Shown here one piece after another: positions 8,006-17,798 of a stretch of 64,000 nt of DNA. Below the pieces are notes generated by a model. That model was given only the letters and a program-made list of their open reading frames with translations. It had not been told where the DNA came from and made no database searches. How positions within the stretch are numbered: the stretch's first letter is position 1; every line of letters starts with the position of its first letter. The DNA is from Christensenellaceae bacterium. GTDB lineage: Bacteria; Bacillota; Clostridia; Christensenellales; Aristaeellaceae. The stretch is from positions 33,992 to 97,991 of the forward strand of contig JAFLST010000002.1 in assembly GCA_022510815.1 (NCBI GenBank), in the 5' to 3' direction. A program made the position numbers and the translations under genes.

Positions 8006-9508
8006 ATGAACGAGGGCATTTCCGCGTCGCTGAAGACGAGCTGCGGCGAGATGGACAGGCGGCTCAACCGCGACGTCAACCCGGACACGAAAATCCGCCG
8101 CTTCCGGGTCTATCAGCGCGACGCGGCCTTTTATTATGTGGACGGCACGGTGTCGGTGGATTTCCTGCAGCATTATCTGCTGGAGCCGCTGGAGGACCTG
8201 CGGGATCAGAAGCCCGAGGCGGAGCTCGCGACCGCCCTTCAAAACGTGGTTCGGCTGACGGATGTGCAGACCGCGAAGACTTATGAGGATGCGGTCAACC
8301 ACCTGATGACCGGCCGGGCGGTGCTGCTGGTGGAGGGCATGGCCTGTGCGCTGGGCTTTGACGCTCGGGCCTTCGTGCGCCGGGGCATCGCGCCGCCCCA
8401 GACCGAGAGCGTCGTGCTGGGCCCGCATGAGGGCTTCAACGAGTCCATCCGCGACAACATCACGCTCCTGCGGCGTATTCTGCCCAGTCCGAACTTCATC
8501 GGCGAGATGCGCTCCATTGGCGATCAGATTCCCGTGAGCCTCTGCGTGCTGTATCTGAAGGACGCGGTGGACGAGGACATGCTTCGCCGCGTCAAGGCCC
8601 GGCTGGACAGCATCCGGACGGATCATGTGCTGTCCATCGGCGCGCTGGAGCAGATGCTGGAGGACAAGCCCTTCTCGCTGCTGCCCCAGTGCTGCCTGAC
8701 AGAGAGGCCCGACCGAACCGCGTCGATGCTGCTGGAGGGACAGATAGCGCTACTGCTGGACGGTTCGCCGCTGGCGCTGGTGATGCCCGCGAGTATCCTT
8801 CACCTGCTGCATACCCCGGACGATACCTCACTGCGCTGGCAGTACGGCACGTTCCTGCGGCTTCTGCGGTTGTTCGGGCTGCTCTGCGCGCTGCTGCTTC
8901 CGGGGCTGTTTGTCGCCTTCGTGACCTTCCATCCGGAGGCGCTGCCGGTGACGCTTCTCACCGCCGTGCTGGAGAGTCAGGCCGAGGTGCCTCTGTCCAT
9001 TCCGGCGGAGACCTTTCTCATGCTCATCATGTTCAATCTCATCAATGAGGCGGGCACTCGGGTGCCGGGCATCTCGGGCAGCACGCTGGGCACGGTCAGC
9101 GGCCTCATCCTCGGTCAGGCGGCGGTGGAGGCCCGGCTTATCCATCCGCTGCTGGTGATCGTGGTAGCGGTGTCAAGCCTCGGCAGCTATGCCGTCCCGG
9201 ATTACTCGCTGGGGCTTGCCATCCGCATCGCGCAGCTTCTGTTCCTTGCCGCGGGGTGCATCTTCGGCATCTATGGCATGGTGCTGTTCTGCGCGGCGGG
9301 GACGATCCGCCTCTGCGGCATGACCAGCCTTGGATCACCCTTTGCGGCGCCGATGTCACCCATCCGCACACGGAACCCCGACGGCTGGACGCGAATGCCG
9401 ATCTGGATGCAGCGGGCGCGCATCTGGGTGGCGAATCCCGCCGATGTGAACCGAACCGATGGCCGGATGCGCGGCTGGGACAGGAGAGGCAATGCGAACG
9501 ATCGTTAA
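8006..9508 (+). CDS. Spore germinant receptor, GerA-type A subunit
   Basis: This 500-residue protein belongs to the GerA family. The first 280 or so residues form a soluble N-terminal domain, then come four to five membrane segments, including the conserved-looking NLINEAGTRVPGISGSTLGTV region. In the spore inner membrane, A subunits assemble with B and C subunits to sense nutrients. ATG 8006 follows GGAGGG by 6 bases; the GTG three bases earlier is less well placed. It overlaps the next gene by 17 bases. The C-terminal tail is Arg-rich. The three-gene order A-B-C is the classical gerA operon layout. The germinant cannot be inferred. Confidence 0.93.
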   Translation: MNEGISASLKTSCGEMDRRLNRDVNPDTKIRRFRVYQRDAAFYYVDGTVSVDFLQHYLLEPLEDLRDQKPEAELATALQNVVRLTDVQTAKTYEDAVNHLMTGRAVLLVEGMACALGFDARAFVRRGIAPPQTESVVLGPHEGFNESIRDNITLLRRILPSPNFIGEMRSIGDQIPVSLCVLYLKDAVDEDMLRRVKARLDSIRTDHVLSIGALEQMLEDKPFSLLPQCCLTERPDRTASMLLEGQIALLLDGSPLALVMPASILHLLHTPDDTSLRWQYGTFLRLLRLFGLLCALLLPGLFVAFVTFHPEALPVTLLTAVLESQAEVPLSIPAETFLMLIMFNLINEAGTRVPGISGSTLGTVSGLILGQAAVEARLIHPLLVIVVAVSSLGSYAVPDYSLGLAIRIAQLLFLAAGCIFGIYGMVLFCAAGTIRLCGMTSLGSPFAAPMSPIRTRNPDGWTRMPIWMQRARIWVANPADVNRTDGRMRGWDRRGNANDR

Positions 9509-10574
9509 GGTGCATACGCCCGAGGAAAGGCTGTCCATGCGACTGATGGGCGAGCGTCGGACAAGCCAGTGCCTCATCCGGCTGGTGGCGGTGGTGTCCA
9601 TACTGCGGACGCTCATGATCCGGGTGATGCCGCTGGCTGGCTCGGCGGGCTGGTGGCTCACGGCGGTCTGCTTTGTGCCGGGTCTGGCGGTGTATGGGCT
9701 GCTGGTGCTGTGCATGCGGCTGACGAAAACCGTTGTGCTGACGGACATGCTGCGGGCCGTCTTCGGTCCCTTCGGCGCATGGCTGCTGGCGCTTCTTCTG
9801 ACGGCGCTCCTGCTGCTGGATGGCGTCGCGTCCATGACGGCGCTGGTGACGCTGTTCACCGAGGGCATCGGCACCGAAGGAACCCAGTTCACGCTGGCTC
9901 TGCTGACCGGCGCGGTGCTGGCGTTCTGCCTGCACAGGGAAGGAATATCCCGGGGCGCGTTCTTCCTGCGGTGGATCATGCTGGCGGCGCTGGTCGTGAT
10001 GGCTCTCGACTGGCTGAGCATGGCGCACGTTGACGGCCTGTTTCCCGTGATGGGAGACGGCGTGCCTTCCTTGATGGCGGCCCTGCGGGTAGGGCTGAGC
10101 CTGTCATGGCCGCTGATTCTGCTGCTGACAGCGGAGCCCGTGCGGCCGGGCGTGCGCTTTCGTCCTGTGCTTCCGGTGCTGCTGCTGTGCTTCGGCGTGG
10201 TGCTGCTGACCTGCCTGTCCCTGCCGCATGAGCTGCTGGTGACGCATCACGACCTGTCGGGCAGCCTGCTGGAGATGACGCTGCACCTCCAGCCAGCGGT
10301 CTGCACGCTGGCCATTTGCTTGCTGCTGCTGACGCTGTTTCTGACCATCGGCGGCACGGCGTACCTGCTGACTGGCGCGCTGACGGCTCCGATGAGCCAC
10401 GACCCGGTCTGGATGCCCTATGCCGTGGTGGCGCTGATCGTGCTGAGTCAATGCCTTGACATCCGCATGCTGTGGTCATTTCTTGGTGAGTGCGGGCCTT
10501 GGCTGCTGGCTCCGCTGGCGGCGCTGGCGGTGATCGCGCTTCCTGTGGCGCTGGTCAAAAGGAGGCGCGTATGA
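9492..10574 (+). CDS. Spore germinant receptor, GerB-type permease subunit
   Basis: This 360-residue hydrophobic protein has about ten membrane helices and the length expected of endospore germination permeases (amino acid/polyamine/organocation superfamily). B subunits are thought to bind the germinant within the membrane. ATG 9492 lies after AGGAGAGG inside the end of the A-subunit gene; the 17-base overlap and the 4-base ATGA overlap with the next gene show translational coupling through the operon. Sequence is divergent from the best-known GerAB proteins, so the call leans on operon position and topology as well as on the N-terminal region. Confidence 0.85.
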   Translation: MRTIVKVHTPEERLSMRLMGERRTSQCLIRLVAVVSILRTLMIRVMPLAGSAGWWLTAVCFVPGLAVYGLLVLCMRLTKTVVLTDMLRAVFGPFGAWLLALLLTALLLLDGVASMTALVTLFTEGIGTEGTQFTLALLTGAVLAFCLHREGISRGAFFLRWIMLAALVVMALDWLSMAHVDGLFPVMGDGVPSLMAALRVGLSLSWPLILLLTAEPVRPGVRFRPVLPVLLLCFGVVLLTCLSLPHELLVTHHDLSGSLLEMTLHLQPAVCTLAICLLLLTLFLTIGGTAYLLTGALTAPMSHDPVWMPYAVVALIVLSQCLDIRMLWSFLGECGPWLLAPLAALAVIALPVALVKRRRV

Positions 10575-11626
10575 AAAAGCTCATATTTTTGATCGCGTCG
10601 CTGCTGCTCTGCGCGTCCTGCACGGCGCTGCCCGCGGAGGAGAGGGCCTTTGCGGTGGCGCTGGGGGTGAGCGAGTCTGGCGGAACATGGGAGGTCAGCG
10701 CGCGGGTGCCGACCTACCAGAGCGGCGGCGGCTATCTGACTTTGACAGCGCAGGGCCATTCCCTCAGCGAAGCTCTTGCTGTGCTGGACGCGACAGCGCC
10801 GATGCAGCTCCATCTGGGGCAGATTCGGGTGGTGGTGTTCTCGCAGGGGGTGGCAGAAGCCTCGTCGTTTCAGAGCACGCTGACGGAGCTGGCCATGCGG
10901 CGGGAATTCCGACTGCAGGCACAGGTTTGCGTGACGGAGGACAGGGTATCCGACCTGATGGACAGGCTGGAACCTGCCACCGGCTCCCGGCTGAGCAAGT
11001 CCCTCGACGTGCTGCTAGAGACCCGCGTCGAGCAGGGCGTGATCCCTCTTGCGGTGCTTTCCGACGTGCTCAGGCGAGGGGAGCGGCAGTCATGGATTGC
11101 GGTGCATGTGGCGCTTGAGGACACGGCGGGCGTGACGAAGGTCGGCATGGATGAGTCGGCGGGAACCCAGTCGGCCAGCGGCACGGGCAAGGTGCAGTTC
11201 GGCGGCGGATGGCTCATCGGACAGGACGGCTCGGCTCATGGACAGCTCACAGCGGCGGAGATGCAGCTTTTGGCGCTCATGGCCGGGAAGCTGCACAAGG
11301 GTACGCTGTCCCTTGACGACGGCACGGTCACGCTGATTGACGCTTCGTCGAAGGTGAAGCTCCATGGCAATACGGTTGCCTGCGACGTATCCCTGCGCTA
11401 CGGGACTTCTGTGATGACGGAAGCGGGCGTGCAGCACGCTGTGACAGACGCCTGCCGGAATGTGATCGGCAAGCTGGCGGCAGCCGGATGCGACGCGCTG
11501 GGCGTGGGACGGCAGGCCATTCGGTCTTTTCCGGACATGGCGGCATGGCATCAGCTCGACTGGCCTGTCCTGTATCCGCAGCTGAACTGGGAGCTGACTG
11601 TTCTCCCGCAGGGTTCAGCATCATAA
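10571..11626 (+). CDS. Spore germinant receptor, GerC-type lipoprotein subunit
   Basis: This 351-residue lipoprotein has a signal peptide MKKLIFLIASLLLC and a lipobox around Cys-16/17 (LCASC), consistent with lipidation and anchoring at the outer face of the spore inner membrane. The rest resembles Ger(x)C proteins: an early AVALGV strand, a HLGQIRVVVFS motif and a C-terminal region typical of the family's third domain. ATG 10571 overlaps the preceding stop (ATGA). It is the last gene of the operon, followed by a strong hairpin. Confidence 0.9.
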   Translation: MKKLIFLIASLLLCASCTALPAEERAFAVALGVSESGGTWEVSARVPTYQSGGGYLTLTAQGHSLSEALAVLDATAPMQLHLGQIRVVVFSQGVAEASSFQSTLTELAMRREFRLQAQVCVTEDRVSDLMDRLEPATGSRLSKSLDVLLETRVEQGVIPLAVLSDVLRRGERQSWIAVHVALEDTAGVTKVGMDESAGTQSASGTGKVQFGGGWLIGQDGSAHGQLTAAEMQLLALMAGKLHKGTLSLDDGTVTLIDASSKVKLHGNTVACDVSLRYGTSVMTEAGVQHAVTDACRNVIGKLAAAGCDALGVGRQAIRSFPDMAAWHQLDWPVLYPQLNWELTVLPQGSAS

Positions 11627-11628
11627 GC

Positions 11629-11659
11629 AAAACCGCCGCCGGATGATCCGGCGGCGGTT
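11629..11659. terminator. Hairpin terminator shared by convergent genes
   Basis: The perfect 14-bp arms AACCGCCGCCGGAT / ATCCGGCGGCGGTT (11631-11644 and 11646-11659) lie between the plus-strand germination operon and the minus-strand kinase. The T-run is better on the minus strand (TTTT) than on the plus strand (TTCATT), so it probably serves the kinase gene best. Confidence 0.75.
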
Positions 11660-11678
11660 CATTGTCATGATAGGATGG

Positions 11679-14600
11679 TTAGTGTTCGCCCTTGAGGAGC
11701 TTCATGGCCCGGCCTTCGTCGAACTCGTCCTCCAGCGCTACCAGCGCCTTCTTGATGAGGTCGCGGGTGTCCTTCTCAAGCGGGCTCTTGAGCCATGTCT
11801 TGAGCTGCTCAACAGCCTTTTCGGACTCGAAGTTGTCGATCATCTCGGCGACGCTTGCCAGCTCTTCGGGCGTGACGGCAATCGCCTCGCCAGCGACCTC
11901 GTTCTCCTGAGCTTCGCTGTCTGCCGCTTCAGGCAGGATATCCTCGCCGCGATGGTCGCGGTACAGCACGGACAGGCCTTCCTTGGCTTCCTTCCATGCG
12001 GCGATCAGCGCGTCCCAGCCGGACTGCACAGCTTCGATATGGTCCGCTTTGCTGCTCTGCTCATGCTCAAAGGCGATATCCGCCAGCTTCTGGGCGCCGA
12101 GCGTGCGCGCGTTGCCCTTGAGCGCATGGACGAGGATGCTGTAGTCCTTCATGTTCTGTTCGGCAAGGTACTGCGTGAGCTTCTGGAGCCGTTCGGTATC
12201 CTTGAGGAACATGCTGATGAGGTCAAGATAAACGTCCATGTTGCCGGTGGAATAGTGCAGCCCCTGCTCGACGGAGATGCCGTACTTCATATACTCGCCG
12301 TTGTCGGAGGCTTCCTCCGGCGCTTCCTGCACCTGCTCCTCGATCATGGTTACAAGATCGGCGGGCAGATGGCAGAGAATCATGTTTTCGAGCATCTCGC
12401 TGTCAATGGGCTTGGTCAGGAAGTCGGAGAAACCCTTCTTGAGATAGTCATCCCTCGCGCCTGCAAGGGCATTGGCGGTCAGGGCGATGACCGGCGTCTG
12501 CGCGTTGAGCGAATCCGCGGGCAGCTTCTGTATCTCAGCCAGCGTCTCAATGCCGTCCATCTCGGGCATCATGTGGTCCATAAAGATGATGTGGTACGGC
12601 TCCTTCTGGATCATTTCCAGACACTTCATGCCCGATTCGGCGGCGGAGACCTGAATCTTCGTGCGGCTCAGCAGCGCCTTGAACACGGCGCGGTTCATGT
12701 CGTTGTCGTCCACGACCAGAACGCGGGCCTTCGGAGCTTCAAAGTTCTTGTGGCCGCCGCTGTTCTGCATTGCCTGATGCTGGCGGTTTTTGACTGTTTC
12801 AAAGTCGCCGGTCGGCTCGCCGTCGATGACCCGCTGCGGGATGGTGACGGTGAAGGTGGAGCCCTTCTGGTATTCGCTCTCCACGCGCATGTCGCCGCCC
12901 ATCTGCTTGAGGAGCGACATCGTGATGCTCATGCCGAGGCCAGCGCCCTCAATGTTGCGGTTTCTCTCCTCCTCCAGCCGCTGGAAGCTCTCGAACAGCC
13001 GCCCCATGTCTTCCTTTTTGATGCCGATGCCGGAGTCCTTCACGGAGATGACCAGCGCGATCATCTTAAAGCCCGTGTTCGCATAGGAGACGCGCATTTC
13101 CACGCCGCCCTTGTGGGTATACTTGACCGCGTTGGTCAGGAGGTTGGTGACAATCTGCTTGATGCGCACATCGTCGCCGAAGAGAATCCGCGGCACGTTT
13201 TCGTCCATCGAGAAGGAGATGGTCAGGCCCTTCTCCTGCGCCCGGAGGTAGATGACGTTCCACAGGTCGACGACCAGCTCGCCGGGCTCGTACTGCACCG
13301 GCACGATCTTCATCTTGCCGGACTCGATCTTCGACATGTCGAGAATGTCGTTGATCAGGAACAGCAGCGTCTTGCCGGAGGACTGGATGTTCATCGCGTA
13401 GGAACGGAGCTTCTCGTCCCGGGCTTCGCGAAGGATCATTTCGTTCATACCCAGCACCGCGTTGATGGGGGTGCGGAGCTCATGGGAAATGTTGGACAGG
13501 AACTGCATCTTGGCCTTCTCGGCCCGGATGGCGGATTCCGCCGCCTCCTTGAAGCTGTTGTTCGTCTGCCGCTGCCACTGGAGCAGCCTGTAGATGATCA
13601 GATGGATGGCGGTGATGCACACGCCGAACAGGATCACATACAGGAAGGAGTACACGAAGATGTTGCCGTAAATGCTCATCCAGTCCTTGACCACGAACAG
13701 CCGGAAGCCTGCCGTGGGTTCGCCGATCGAGGCGCACACGCGTCTGACGCCGTCGTAGTCCTTGATGGTGACCATGCCCGTCTTGCGATACAGCTTGTAG
13801 TAAACGAGGCTGTGAACGCTGACGGAGAAATTGTATTCGGAATTGGGATGGTCGAACAGCTTGCCGTTCTTGTCCACCAGAAACGCGTAGCCGGTGCTGG
13901 ACAGGTTGTCATTGAGGATATCCGACAGCGCGTCAACATAATAGTCGATCGCGAACACGCCATACAGGTCGCCGTTGGGAGAGGTGAGCGCCTTGGAAAA
14001 TGTGAGGCAGTATTCGCCCGTGCGCACATCGTAATAAGGTTCGCTGACAGCGTATCCGTTCTTGGTGGCCGAGGTGAAAAAGCCGGATTGCTGTACCGCG
14101 CTCAGCGCGCCGGTATACCATGAGCGCTCCTCGACATGATAATCCGGATCGGGCACCCAGCCGTTGTTCATCACGATGGCATGGCCGTGCGAAAAATCAG
14201 GATTGGCGATATAGGTCGCGGAAATCCTCGGATAGTTCCTCGTGACGTCGTCGAGGAACTTGACCATGCCGTCATAATCGTCGAGCATCTCCGGCTGGGC
14301 CATGATGACATTGGAGAACATCTCGAGGATGTTGCGCTGCTCCTGCACCCAGTTGGTGACATCATTTTTGTAGTTTTGCAGATCCACCTGCATGCGGACG
14401 TGGCTTTCGCGGACGGTCATCATCGCGCTGACGACGATGGCAATCAGCATGGTCACGATGAAGATGACTGTGATGCCGATGCGGTACTGGCGCTGCTTGG
14501 TGGCGGTCAATTCCGCCTGTTCTTCCGCGGTGATATGATTCCGCGTCTTTCTGCGGGAGGACTTGCGGTCTTCCTTGGCCTTGCTGCTGAGGACCTCATG

Positions 14601-15683
14601 ATCCACCTTTTCAGATTCGTCCTCCTGCGGCTCGTCGACCTTCTTCTTTCTGCCAAAGCCGAAAAGCCTGAGCAGCCAGCGCAGAGGCGTCACGACAATG
14701 GCGAGAAGCCCAAAGATGGAAGGCCGCTGCTCCTTGCCGTCTCCGTTCTCTCCACGCCCCCTGCGCAGATACGCATAGACGCACGCCGCCGCAGCCAGAA
14801 TGACGAGCAGCAGGACAAAATTACGAAGCAGACGCTTGTAGCTGCTCTGATAGGACTGATCATTGACGGAGCAGAGCATGTACCAGCCCTCGTCCAGCCT
14901 GACGCAGAACAGGGAGCCGTTGGCGCTGTCGGTGACGGACTGCAGCGTCTGACTGGCGGTATCCGTCGCGGCGGCCTTGAGATAGACGCTCTGATACTGA
15001 GGATACACGGCCGAGAGGCTCTGCCCGAGGGCGCTGGGATTGCTGCAGCCCGCGATGGTTTCGCCGTCGTCGACGATCAGCACATCGCCGTATCCGTCCC
15101 GGCTGATTTCCTTGACATGGGCCTGAATCTCCTCGATGCTGTAGTGGACGCCCGCCACCGTTTGACCATCGCTCAGAATTCGCACGATCGTGAAGCAGAG
15201 GTTGTTTGCGGCCAGCTCGTTCTCATAGATGCGGGAAATATAATAATTCTGATCGCGATTGGCGAGCAGCCCGCGATACCACGGCCTGTCCTGGATGATA
15301 TAGTCATCGGGCGTTTCTTCATCCGAGATGAGGATGACGTCGTTGAACGTGCAGAAGATGTTCAGGCATGCGCCGTCAGAGAGCGTATGCTCCCGGGCCT
15401 TCTGCTGGGAGAGGAAGCGGCGCACGTCATCTTCCGTGGGATCAGCCGCGAGCGTTTCCTCCAGATCGTCGCAGACACGCTCCAGCGTGTTCTGCGCCCG
15501 CAGGAGGGTCTGCTGGAAGCCCGCGGAGATATTCCGGATGCGCATCCGGCCAATGTCTTCCGTCTGCTTGACCGCGATGGCGTGCATCAGCGAAACGTTG
15601 ATTAGCAAGAACGCCGCGAGGATGATAACCACCGCGGCGATGAACAGTTGACGAAGTGATATGCTCTTTTTTTTCGTATCCAT
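11679..15683 (-). CDS. Hybrid sensor histidine kinase with two tandem sensor modules, REC and HPt
   Basis: This 1334-residue phosphorelay kinase has, in order: membrane helix 1 (about 11-32), an extracellular sensor (about 33-285), helix 2 (288-306), a basic cytoplasmic linker (about 345-400), helix 3 (402-422), a second dCache-like sensor (about 425-665), helix 4 (676-700), a HisKA domain with H734 in SHELRTP, an HATPase with N851, DSGIGI at 883 and GAGLGMSI, a receiver with phospho-Asp D1036 and K1091, an HPt domain with H1186 in HALKGNARTLGA, and a C-terminal helical segment. Two complete sensor modules in one chain are unusual. It is 27 bases downstream of an HD-GYP response regulator on the same strand, its likely partner. 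The signal is unknown. Confidence 0.93.
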   Translation of the reverse strand: MDTKKKSISLRQLFIAAVVIILAAFLLINVSLMHAIAVKQTEDIGRMRIRNISAGFQQTLLRAQNTLERVCDDLEETLAADPTEDDVRRFLSQQKAREHTLSDGACLNIFCTFNDVILISDEETPDDYIIQDRPWYRGLLANRDQNYYISRIYENELAANNLCFTIVRILSDGQTVAGVHYSIEEIQAHVKEISRDGYGDVLIVDDGETIAGCSNPSALGQSLSAVYPQYQSVYLKAAATDTASQTLQSVTDSANGSLFCVRLDEGWYMLCSVNDQSYQSSYKRLLRNFVLLLVILAAAACVYAYLRRGRGENGDGKEQRPSIFGLLAIVVTPLRWLLRLFGFGRKKKVDEPQEDESEKVDHEVLSSKAKEDRKSSRRKTRNHITAEEQAELTATKQRQYRIGITVIFIVTMLIAIVVSAMMTVRESHVRMQVDLQNYKNDVTNWVQEQRNILEMFSNVIMAQPEMLDDYDGMVKFLDDVTRNYPRISATYIANPDFSHGHAIVMNNGWVPDPDYHVEERSWYTGALSAVQQSGFFTSATKNGYAVSEPYYDVRTGEYCLTFSKALTSPNGDLYGVFAIDYYVDALSDILNDNLSSTGYAFLVDKNGKLFDHPNSEYNFSVSVHSLVYYKLYRKTGMVTIKDYDGVRRVCASIGEPTAGFRLFVVKDWMSIYGNIFVYSFLYVILFGVCITAIHLIIYRLLQWQRQTNNSFKEAAESAIRAEKAKMQFLSNISHELRTPINAVLGMNEMILREARDEKLRSYAMNIQSSGKTLLFLINDILDMSKIESGKMKIVPVQYEPGELVVDLWNVIYLRAQEKGLTISFSMDENVPRILFGDDVRIKQIVTNLLTNAVKYTHKGGVEMRVSYANTGFKMIALVISVKDSGIGIKKEDMGRLFESFQRLEEERNRNIEGAGLGMSITMSLLKQMGGDMRVESEYQKGSTFTVTIPQRVIDGEPTGDFETVKNRQHQAMQNSGGHKNFEAPKARVLVVDDNDMNRAVFKALLSRTKIQVSAAESGMKCLEMIQKEPYHIIFMDHMMPEMDGIETLAEIQKLPADSLNAQTPVIALTANALAGARDDYLKKGFSDFLTKPIDSEMLENMILCHLPADLVTMIEEQVQEAPEEASDNGEYMKYGISVEQGLHYSTGNMDVYLDLISMFLKDTERLQKLTQYLAEQNMKDYSILVHALKGNARTLGAQKLADIAFEHEQSSKADHIEAVQSGWDALIAAWKEAKEGLSVLYRDHRGEDILPEAADSEAQENEVAGEAIAVTPEELASVAEMIDNFESEKAVEQLKTWLKSPLEKDTRDLIKKALVALEDEFDEGRAMKLLKGEH

Positions 15684-15710
15684 GATCCACGTCCTCTTTT
15701 CCCGCGCTGC

Positions 15711-16718
15711 TTACAGCTCTCGCATCTGATACTCGGTGTCTTCCTCGATCATCTGGATCATGATGTCCGCGAAATGGGGATCGAACTGCGTTCCCCGGCA
15801 TTTCTGGAACTCGGCCTTGACGACGGCCTGCGGCAGGGCGTCGCGGTAGCTCCGGCGGCTGGTCATGGCGTCATAGGTGTCCGCGACAGCGATCATGCGC
15901 GCCATTTCAGGAATCTGCTCGCCGCTGAGTCCGTCAGGATAGCCCTTGCCGTCGAAGCGTTCATGATGCCAGCGGGCGCCGATGCTCAGCTCGGGGAATT
16001 CCGAAATGCTCTGCAGAATCTGCGCGCCGATCTCCGAGTGCTTCTTGATAATCTCGTATTCTTCGTCGGTCAGCTTGGCGGGTTTGTTGATAATGGCGTC
16101 CGAAACGCCGATCTTGCCCATGTCGTGCAGGAGCCCCATGATATAGATCTGATCCTGAATCGTCTCGGAGCATCCGGCGCGGGTGGCGATCATCCGGGCA
16201 TATTCCGCCACGCGGGAGGAGTGGCCGTTGGTGTAGGTGTCCTTCGCGTCAATGGCCATGGACATGGCTTTGACGATCTGCAGATAGACATGAGAGAGCT
16301 GCTCAGTCTTGACCTTGAGCGCATGCTCCATGTCGTTTTGCAGGCGGAAAAGGGAGATGGTGTTCCGGACGCGGAGAAGCAGCACCTCCGCCGCAAAGGG
16401 CTTCTTGATAAAGTCAGCCGCGCCGGCGTCGAGGCCCTTCTTCTCGGTCACCATATCATCGTCAGCCGTCAGGAAAATAACGGGGACCTTCTGATAAGCT
16501 TCCTTTTCCCGCAGCCTGCGCAGCACCTCAAAACCGTCGACATCAGGCATATGGATGTCGAGCAGAATCAGCGCGGGCATTTTTGTTCCGTCAAGGTACT
16601 CCAACATATCCAAGCCGGATTTGAAATAACGGGCCCGCATCTTGGCTTCGTTGAATATATGATTTGCCACTTTCAGGTTCGTCGCGTCATCATCGACGAT
16701 GATGATCCAATCTTCCAT
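15711..16718 (-). CDS. Response regulator with HD-GYP (cyclic dinucleotide phosphodiesterase) output
   Basis: This 335-residue protein has an N-terminal receiver (acidic DD near 9-10, phospho-Asp 54 in LLDIHMP, Lys in KKPF at 106) and a C-terminal HD-GYP domain with HDMGKIG (198-204), HHERFDGKGYPDGL (251-264) and the DTYDAMTSRRSYR helix. HD-GYP proteins hydrolyse cyclic di-GMP or related dinucleotides, so phosphorylation would tune second-messenger levels. It is transcribed with the hybrid kinase downstream. The start ATG 16718 follows AGGGGGGAA. A clear promoter lies upstream. Confidence 0.95.
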   Translation of the reverse strand: MEDWIIIVDDDATNLKVANHIFNEAKMRARYFKSGLDMLEYLDGTKMPALILLDIHMPDVDGFEVLRRLREKEAYQKVPVIFLTADDDMVTEKKGLDAGAADFIKKPFAAEVLLLRVRNTISLFRLQNDMEHALKVKTEQLSHVYLQIVKAMSMAIDAKDTYTNGHSSRVAEYARMIATRAGCSETIQDQIYIMGLLHDMGKIGVSDAIINKPAKLTDEEYEIIKKHSEIGAQILQSISEFPELSIGARWHHERFDGKGYPDGLSGEQIPEMARMIAVADTYDAMTSRRSYRDALPQAVVKAEFQKCRGTQFDPHFADIMIQMIEEDTEYQMREL

Positions 16719-16756
16719 TCTATATTCCCCCCTGAACGCTGGGCGCTCGTACCTAT

Positions 16757-16785
16757 ATTATACAAAATTACCTGCAAAAAGGCAA
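16757..16785 (-). promoter_or_regulatory. Promoter of the HD-GYP/hybrid kinase operon
   Basis: On the minus strand TTGCCT (16780-16785) and TATAAT (16757-16762) are 17 bases apart, 38 bases before the regulator start. Confidence 0.75.
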
Positions 16786-16919
16786 GTCTAACAATCATAA
16801 TATGCCATTTTAATCAGAATTGCTGATAAGTGGAAGAAAATAAAGGCCCTTTTTGGTTAAATTGATAAGATCCTGCGGCATTCTGTCGGTTCATCGGCGA
16901 AGCAGCGTGAGAGCAGGCG

Positions 16920-17798
16920 TCAAACGGCCCGCTCCCAGAGCAGCAGGTTATCCTCGATGCGAAGCTGCACCCTGCCCGCGTCTTTGAGATAGGACAGGTA
17001 GGAGCGAATGGTTGAGCCGATCAGGGCATGCTGCTGCACGGTCATGGACAGCCCGAAATGACGGAACACCGCCTGCAGCAGCGCGTCAAAGCAAAGGGGC
17101 TCTGCCAGCAGCTCCGGCAGAGCGTCGGCAATCTCGAGAACCTTCTGACGGTTCAGACGAACCAGCGGGGCAATATCCGCCGAGGCCTCCGCGTGGGCAG
17201 GGATGAACAGCGCCGCCTGCATGGCTTCCACCCGGTCAAGCGTCGCGAGAAAATCGCTCACGTTGAACAGATAGCTTACGCCATACTTCTCCAGCGTCGC
17301 GGCGCTGGACACGCAGTCGCCGAGAAACACGACGTTATCCGGCGTGCGGATGCCGATCATGTCCGGGCTGTGACCGGGCAGGGGAATAATCTCCAGCGCG
17401 GCGGGGAAGGACGGAGCGTCCAGCGGCGTGACATCGCTGGGCTGGGCCATGAGGAACTTGTGATGCAGCTCCCTGTGAGGGCAACCGCCGTAAAGCAGGG
17501 AGGGCTCCAGCAGCGGATGGCGCGTGAAATCGGCCTCCATGCCGCCGGTATAGACCCTGCACCCGGTAGCCTTCTGAAGCTGCTGATTGCCGCCGATATG
17601 ATCCGCGTGGCTGTGGGTGTTGATCACGCCCTGGAGCGTCCATCCCTGCGCGGTGATGATTTTCAGCGCCTTTTTGCCCGCGTCCTTGTCGCCGCCCGCG
17701 TCGATGAGATAGGCGTCGCTGCCGTCGACCCACAGGCCCATCTTCGCGGGGCAGTCGATGTAATAAGTGTGCTCAGCGGCCTGAATCAGTTCATACAT
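16920..17798 (-). CDS. MBL-fold metallo-hydrolase
   Basis: This 292-residue protein has the metal-binding motif THSHADHIGG (about residues 60-69), further ligands in PGHSPD and GDCVSS, and a C-terminal helical extension of about 90 residues. The fold covers glyoxalase II, lactonases and RNases; the specific substrate is not evident, and the lone THxHxDH core with a PGHS motif is closest to the glyoxalase II-like group. It is the last gene of a minus-strand run; its start overlaps the end of the DNA glycosylase by 8 bases, with AAGGAG 9 bases before ATG 17798. Confidence 0.88.
   Translation of the reverse strand: MYELIQAAEHTYYIDCPAKMGLWVDGSDAYLIDAGGDKDAGKKALKIITAQGWTLQGVINTHSHADHIGGNQQLQKATGCRVYTGGMEADFTRHPLLEPSLLYGGCPHRELHHKFLMAQPSDVTPLDAPSFPAALEIIPLPGHSPDMIGIRTPDNVVFLGDCVSSAATLEKYGVSYLFNVSDFLATLDRVEAMQAALFIPAHAEASADIAPLVRLNRQKVLEIADALPELLAEPLCFDALLQAVFRHFGLSMTVQQHALIGSTIRSYLSYLKDAGRVQLRIEDNLLLWERAV

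Noticed and set aside
11643..15605. Long plus-strand frames antisense to the hybrid kinase
   Set aside because: No ribosome sites or motifs; the minus strand has a full set of kinase, receiver and HPt motifs.
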